A stretch of 18,456 bases of DNA from DATHTK01 sp035463295. Lineage in GTDB: Bacteria; Actinomycetota; Rubrobacteria; Rubrobacterales; Rubrobacteraceae. Every line of letters starts with the position of its first letter. Within the stretch, counting starts at the first letter, position 1. Below, piece after piece: positions 14,354-18,456 of this stretch. The position numbers were made by a program, and so were the translations under genes. The stretch spans positions 1 to 18,456 of the forward strand of contig DATHTK010000081.1 in the NCBI GenBank assembly GCA_035463295.1. Reading direction: 5' to 3'. The notes below the pieces were generated by a model that did no database searches, was not told where the DNA came from, and worked only from the letters and a program-made list of their open reading frames with translations.

Positions 14354-15076
14354 ATGGTGGCGGTAGGGAGAGGGGAGAAGGAGGGGGGACACCCGGGCTA
14401 CGTATTCGAGCAGTTTCGGGTGGAGCGTGGTTGCCTCGGCTACGTCGTCGCCGACCCCGAGACCCGCCGCGCGGCGATCGTGGACCCCGAGATGGAGATG
14501 GTCGAGTCGATGCTCGACTTCGTCTTCGAGCACGACCTGAAGCCCCTCTATATCGTGGATACCCACACCCACGCGGACCACGTCTCCGGCGCTAGAGAGA
14601 TGAAAAAGAAGACGGTGGCCAAGATAGTGATGCACGAGAAGGCCCCGTCGAGCGCGGTAGACCTGCGCGTCGAGGACGGCGACCGGCTCTGGCTCGGCCG
14701 GCTCCCCCTGAAGTTCTTGCACGCGCCGGGGCACGCAAAGGACCTGCTCGCGGTGCTGTTGCCGGGCAGGGTCCTCACCGCCGACGCGCTCCTGATCGGC
14801 TCCTGTGGAAGGACGGATCTGCCGAACGGCAACTCCACCAGGCAGTACCACACGCTCTACTACCTCTTCAGATGCCTCCCCGACGACCTCCTCGTCTGCC
14901 CGGGCCACGACTACGAGGGCCGGAACCACTCGATCCTCGGAGAGGAGAAGAAGAGCAACCCGAAGATGCTCTTCGCCTCCGAGGAGGAGTTCGTCGAGTA
15001 CATGGAGAAGGTACACCCAGCCGAGCTGACGCCCGTGCAACACCTCGCAGAAGCCCTCAAGGCCAACATGGCTTGA
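14354..15076 (+). CDS. ETHE1-type persulfide dioxygenase (metallo-beta-lactamase fold)
   Basis: 240 residues. A cytoplasmic mononuclear iron enzyme that oxidises glutathione persulfide or another low-molecular-weight thiol persulfide to sulfite and the free thiol. The MBL signature THTHADH gives H71, H73, D75 and H76, with H127 in HAPGHAKD, D144 in TADALLIGSCGRTD and H185 in VCPGHDYEG. The segment ALLIGSCGRTDLPNGN is the hallmark that separates ETHE1/PDO proteins from glyoxalase II. The start is ATG 14354 (or GTG 14357) behind GGGGAGGAGG (14343-14352); a longer GTG start at 14330 would add eight residues ahead of this Shine-Dalgarno. In actinomycetes the thiol may be mycothiol or another thiol rather than glutathione. 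The gene is not obviously part of the glycan pathway, but sulfite is the SqdB co-substrate. Confidence 0.88.
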   Translation: MVAVGRGEKEGGHPGYVFEQFRVERGCLGYVVADPETRRAAIVDPEMEMVESMLDFVFEHDLKPLYIVDTHTHADHVSGAREMKKKTVAKIVMHEKAPSSAVDLRVEDGDRLWLGRLPLKFLHAPGHAKDLLAVLLPGRVLTADALLIGSCGRTDLPNGNSTRQYHTLYYLFRCLPDDLLVCPGHDYEGRNHSILGEEKKSNPKMLFASEEEFVEYMEKVHPAELTPVQHLAEALKANMA

Positions 15077-15098
15077 GAGCGGGTTTGCTCTCCCTGAG

Positions 15099-15126
15099 CT
15101 GACGGACGCGCTTTTTGCACTAGAAT
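15099..15126 (+). promoter_or_regulatory. Candidate promoter giving a leaderless sulfatase-family mRNA
   Basis: CTGACG (15099-15104) and TAGAAT (15121-15126), 16 bases apart. Only nine bases separate the -10 from ATG 15136, so transcription would start within about three bases of the start codon. No Shine-Dalgarno is visible before this ATG, which fits a leaderless message. Confidence 0.5.
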
Positions 15127-15135
15127 AGTCGCGGC

Positions 15136-16614
15136 ATGCGGCGGACGCTAACGCGCAGGGACTTCATCAAGGTCGCGGGGGCCGGCACGGCCGGGCTCGC
15201 CCTGCTCGGGACCGCCGGGTGCGAGAGCGTCGCGCGGCTGCCCAACGACTACCTACCCTCAGGAGGCTCGAGGATGAACGTCGTCCTGATCATCATCGAC
15301 AGTCTGCGCAAGGACCACGTGGGCGCCTACGGGAACGACTGGATCCAGACCCCCAACCTCGACGCCCTCGCCAAGGAGAGCCTCCGCTTCGACCGCGCCT
15401 ACCCCGAGAGCGTCCCCTCTATCCCGGCGCGACGGGGGATACACACCGGCATCCGGTCGTTCCCCTTCAGGGACTGGCGGAAGTGGAGCGACAACGACGT
15501 CGGGCTCTGGGGCTGGCAGCCGATCCCCCGCGACCAGACGACCCTCGCCGAGATCCTGCAAGGAGAGGGCTACTACAATCTCTTCGTCACCGATACCCTC
15601 CACCAGTTCAGACCCTACTACGACTTCCACCGGGGCTTCCACGCGTTCCACTGGGTGCGGGGTCAGGAGAGGGACTTCTACAAGCCACGGTCGGCCGCTA
15701 CCGACGAGGAGATAGAGGGGGTCCTGATCGGGGGCCCGAACGCCTCCCACGCCGAAGAGATCATGCACCAGTACCTCGCCAACATCTCAGACCGGAAGAG
15801 CGAGGAGGACTGGTTCACCCCGCAGGTCTTCGCGAAGGGGATGGACTTCCTGGAGGCGGCGAAGGAGGCGCAGCCCTTCTTCCTCGTCGTGGATAACTAC
15901 GACCCCCATGAGCCCTGGGACCCGCCCGGGGAGTACGTGAACCTCTACAGCGACGGTTACTCGGGGCCCGAGCCCATGATCGCGAGCAGCGGCCCCTCCG
16001 ACTGGCTCGAAGAAGACCAGCGCGACCGCATGCAGGCTCTCTACGCCGGGGAGGTGACCCTGGTCGACCGCTGGCTCGGCCGCTTCCTCGACAAGATGGC
16101 CGACCTCAACCTCTTCGAGAACACGCTGCTCGTGCTGCTCTCTGACCACGGACACGCCTTCGGGGAGCACGGCTACGCCGGCAAGGTCCCCGCCGCGATG
16201 TACCCGGAGCTCATGGACATTGCCTTTTTCGTCCGCCACCCCGACCGGCGCAGGGCCGGGGAATCCAGCGACTACCACGCCTCCACCCACGACGTAGCCC
16301 CGACCGTCCTTGGCACGCTGGACATGGAGACGCCGGGGGTCATGGATGGGCAGGACCTCACCGTGCTGCTGGAAGGCGGCGAGCCGGAACAGCAGAGGTC
16401 CCACTTCTCTTCGAGCTACCACGACCGCGTCTGGGCTCGCGACGACCGTTACGTCATGATGTCCCGCAACGACGGTTCGGAGGCGAAGCTCTTCGACCTG
16501 GAGAACGACCCGCAGATGAGAAAGAACGTTGCTTCAGCGAACCCGGAGGTCGTCCGGCGGATGTTCGAGGATTACGTCGTAGAGGACGCGGGCGGGCCAC
16601 TGCCCCGCTACTGA
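15136..16614 (+). CDS. Tat-exported sulfatase-superfamily protein with Ser-type active-site motif
   Basis: 492 residues. The N terminus carries a twin-arginine signal (TRRDFIKVAGAGTAGLALLG) ending in TAGC with C29, a possible though weak lipobox, so the protein is exported folded and may be lipid-anchored. The alkaline-phosphatase/sulfatase fold follows: LIIIDSLRKDH (D55), then SIPARRGIHTG (S95-G105), which matches the sulfatase signature C/S-x-P-x-R-x4-T-G with Ser at the position converted to formylglycine. Then come DNYDPHEPWDPP (H258), SDHGHAFGEHGYAGK (D337, H338, K350) and a C-terminal LFDLENDP. Sulfate ester hydrolysis is the default prediction; a phospho-transfer role on an envelope glycan is possible. 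No formylglycine-generating or anSME gene is in the window. It has its own promoter and ends 80 bases from the convergent GT-C gene. Confidence 0.85.
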   Translation: MRRTLTRRDFIKVAGAGTAGLALLGTAGCESVARLPNDYLPSGGSRMNVVLIIIDSLRKDHVGAYGNDWIQTPNLDALAKESLRFDRAYPESVPSIPARRGIHTGIRSFPFRDWRKWSDNDVGLWGWQPIPRDQTTLAEILQGEGYYNLFVTDTLHQFRPYYDFHRGFHAFHWVRGQERDFYKPRSAATDEEIEGVLIGGPNASHAEEIMHQYLANISDRKSEEDWFTPQVFAKGMDFLEAAKEAQPFFLVVDNYDPHEPWDPPGEYVNLYSDGYSGPEPMIASSGPSDWLEEDQRDRMQALYAGEVTLVDRWLGRFLDKMADLNLFENTLLVLLSDHGHAFGEHGYAGKVPAAMYPELMDIAFFVRHPDRRRAGESSDYHASTHDVAPTVLGTLDMETPGVMDGQDLTVLLEGGEPEQQRSHFSSSYHDRVWARDDRYVMMSRNDGSEAKLFDLENDPQMRKNVASANPEVVRRMFEDYVVEDAGGPLPRY

Positions 16615-16694
16615 GACAGCCCCCACCGGGTACCTCCGCGCGCCGCACCGTTCGAGATCGCCGGCTTCTCCTTCTTGTCGATAGTCGACCGCGG

Positions 16695-18456
16695 TCAGGT
16701 GCTACGTGGAGAGAAGATGATCACGCCCTCGTTCTCGTAGGCCGTCCGGTAGAGGTCGTTCCGCTCTTTGAAGTCCGGCCACGGCATGCCGGGGTAGCGT
16801 TTGTGGAAGACTATGTAGCGGAGGTCGTTCTCTTCGATGATGCGTTCGGTACGGTCGCTATCGGGGTTGTGCAGCACCCACTGCGCGTCCATCAGGGGGC
16901 CCGCGCCGAAGGGGGGCAGGTCCCTCGCGCGCTCGATGCGGGGGATGTCGTAGGACTGCATCCCGGTGTACCCGCCCATGGCGAGCATCCCGCGGCTGGG
17001 GACGTAGTTCAGGTAGGGCGTGGCTACTATGTTCCCGCCGGAGTTGTTCTCGCGGAGCCACTCGCCGGCGGCGGCGACCGGCGGCGGCGGCGGTCGGTCC
17101 TTGGGACGGCCCGCGGGGCCGTCCGCTGCCTCGAAGTTCTGCAGCGCCTGCGCGCCCAGAAGGGTTGTTACGGCCACCGCTGCCACTATGGTAGTCGCGA
17201 GGGTCACCGGTTCGCGCAGGGACTGCGGGGAGCGCACGACAGCGATGAAGGCGAGGGCCGCGAGCAGGGCGAGCGGTATCCCCAGGTCGCGCTCGAAGCG
17301 GTCGGGGAAGCCGCTCAGGTTCGTGCGGCTGCCGATGAACAGCAGGAGCCCCCAGAACAGCAGCGTCGAGCGCGCCAGCACGTCCGCCACCGCGTCCGGG
17401 CTTCGTCTACCGTCTACGAGCAACAGCAGCGCCCCGAGCAGTCCGAGCCACAGCAGCGGTTGCGTCGCCGTCAGGAGAAGGTGCTCGAAGGGGTAGGGGA
17501 GCTTCGTGCCGAGCGCCATGCCGACCGCGTCTGCCCCTCTGCCGGTCTCATCCCCCCCGCTCAGAAGTCCGACCACGAGGGACCCCAGGTCGTAGGTGTC
17601 CCACGCGTAGACGACCGCGAGGACGCCCAACAGCGCGAAGGAAGCCAGCAGCGCGAGGGCCTTTCTCCTCTCGTATACGAGCAGGTAGGGGACGAGGAGC
17701 ACGGTCACCAGGAACAGCACCTGCGCGAGGGTAAAGCTCCCGACCTGGTGGTGGAGGACCACCGACGAGCCGAGGATGGCGAGGAGCAGACCCGGTCGAA
17801 TCGTCGGCGAAGCGTAGACTGCGAAGAGAGCGGCGATGGCCATGATCAGCAGGAACTGTCCCCCGATCAGGTTCGGAAACCTCGCCTCGCTGAGGTGATG
17901 GAAGTTGCCCACGAGGACCACCCCCGAGAAGAAGGCCGCCGCTACCCCGGCCTCCCATCCCCACATCCTTCGCGCTAGCGTGTAGCAGGCGAGGGAGGTC
18001 AACAAGAGCAGCAGGGGGGCGAGCACCGCGAAGAGCTCCAGCGGCTCCAGACCGCTCACGCGCGAGAGCAGCGCCATGAGCAGGTGCAGCCCCGGCGGGT
18101 AGAGCATGAAAGACTCCGTCGTCCCCTGCGAGAGCATCATGTCCGTCATGACGGTGTGCTCGTAGATATCCACCCCGCGGGCGTAAGGCCAGTCGTGTCG
18201 CACCGGACCGAGGTATCCCCGCGCGAGCACGAGCCCGAGCACCACCGAGAGCAGCCCGTAGTGGACCACCGGGGAGTCGTAGAGGGCTCTCGGTGAACCC
18301 TCCGTCGCCTCGTGTCCCCGGGGTATTTGGGTGAGGAGGTGAGCGACACCCCCCAACAGAACCAGCAGCGCAACGAGCGGCGCAACCCGTGCGCCCTCTA
18401 CTACACCCCACATGGACGTCAACGCCACTACCGAGGCCACCACCATCACCACAAGC
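16695..18456 (-). CDS. Large polytopic membrane protein, putative GT-C glycosyltransferase (paralog B, 5' end outside window)
   Basis: The C-terminal ~586 residues of a gene that continues past the right edge; the GTG at 18452 is only an internal codon, because the frame stays open to the edge. It is a clear paralog of 8305-10443. Shared blocks are GYLGPVRHDWP-x-x-RGVD, YPPG-h-H, SRxSGLEPLE, LARRxWGW, LGSSVVLxHQV, VVYAWDTYDL, VPSRxMLAMGGYT and RYIVxxK, plus the same soluble C-terminal tail (YRTAYENEGVIIFSPR). About ten hydrophobic segments are visible in this part. One difference is a proline run (RPKDRPPPPPVAAAGEW) at the junction of membrane and soluble parts, replacing IQMTITPEIAEAGEW of the paralog. 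The role is inferred as extracytoplasmic sugar transfer. It converges on the sulfatase-family gene. Confidence 0.76.
   Translation of the reverse strand, partial: LVVMVVASVVALTSMWGVVEGARVAPLVALLVLLGGVAHLLTQIPRGHEATEGSPRALYDSPVVHYGLLSVVLGLVLARGYLGPVRHDWPYARGVDIYEHTVMTDMMLSQGTTESFMLYPPGLHLLMALLSRVSGLEPLELFAVLAPLLLLLTSLACYTLARRMWGWEAGVAAAFFSGVVLVGNFHHLSEARFPNLIGGQFLLIMAIAALFAVYASPTIRPGLLLAILGSSVVLHHQVGSFTLAQVLFLVTVLLVPYLLVYERRKALALLASFALLGVLAVVYAWDTYDLGSLVVGLLSGGDETGRGADAVGMALGTKLPYPFEHLLLTATQPLLWLGLLGALLLLVDGRRSPDAVADVLARSTLLFWGLLLFIGSRTNLSGFPDRFERDLGIPLALLAALAFIAVVRSPQSLREPVTLATTIVAAVAVTTLLGAQALQNFEAADGPAGRPKDRPPPPPVAAAGEWLRENNSGGNIVATPYLNYVPSRGMLAMGGYTGMQSYDIPRIERARDLPPFGAGPLMDAQWVLHNPDSDRTERIIEENDLRYIVFHKRYPGMPWPDFKERNDLYRTAYENEGVIIFSPRST

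Noticed and set aside
14873..14903. Glyoxalase II annotation for the MBL protein
   Set aside because: The GSCGRTD block and the metal-ligand layout fit ETHE1/persulfide dioxygenases rather than glyoxalase II.
16803..17978. 391-codon plus-strand open frame opposite paralog B
   Set aside because: Charged, repetitive shadow; the minus strand is homologous to the intact paralog throughout.

Overview
High-GC bacterial DNA, most likely from an actinomycete close to Rubrobacter. The reasons are the strong G/C bias at third codon positions together with frequent AGG and ATA codons, several GTG and TTG starts, and the mix of genes (multi-PAS NarL-type sensing, DUF2304-type glycosyltransferases, large polytopic GT-C-like proteins). 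The genus is an inference from style, not proven here. No RNA gene, CRISPR array, insertion sequence or phage gene was found.

Layout. (1) 1-4546, plus strand, is a signalling cluster. It holds the 3' end of a histidine kinase, a soluble hybrid kinase (receiver, four PAS, HisKA_3, HATPase) coupled to it by an ATGA overlap, a NarL/LuxR response regulator, and two tandem paralogous small proteins that look like degenerate half-receivers. The regulator and the first small protein have no ATG, GTG or TTG at the expected place. (2) 4549-5250, minus strand, is an unrecognised protein with a winged-helix-like N-terminal region. (3) 5638-6837 is sqdB, UDP-sulfoquinovose synthase, behind a good sigma-70 promoter and ending at a hairpin shared with the convergent operon. 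(4) 7100-10443, minus strand, is a two-gene operon of polytopic membrane proteins: a PIG-V-like mannosyltransferase and a large GT-C-like protein. (5) 10700-14149 holds a DUF2304/GT2 membrane glycosyltransferase, a Wzx/MOP flippase and, convergent with it, an extended-SDR sugar-nucleotide epimerase. (6) 14354-15076 is an ETHE1-type persulfide dioxygenase. (7) 15136-16614 is a Tat-exported sulfatase-superfamily protein with a Ser-type active site. (8) 16695 to the right edge, minus strand, is a second GT-C-like protein, clearly paralogous to 8305-10443.

Taken together, 5.6-18.4 kb reads as an envelope glycan or glycolipid region: sugar-nucleotide synthesis (SqdB, epimerase), lipid-linked sugar transfer (GT2), translocation (flippase), extracytoplasmic transfer (PIG-V-like and the two GT-C-like proteins) and modification (sulfatase family). 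The persulfide dioxygenase makes sulfite, which SqdB consumes, so a sulfur link is possible but inferred. The main points for follow-up are the tandem pseudo-receivers beside the two-component genes, the missing canonical starts, and short leader ORFs that end at the start codons of several genes.
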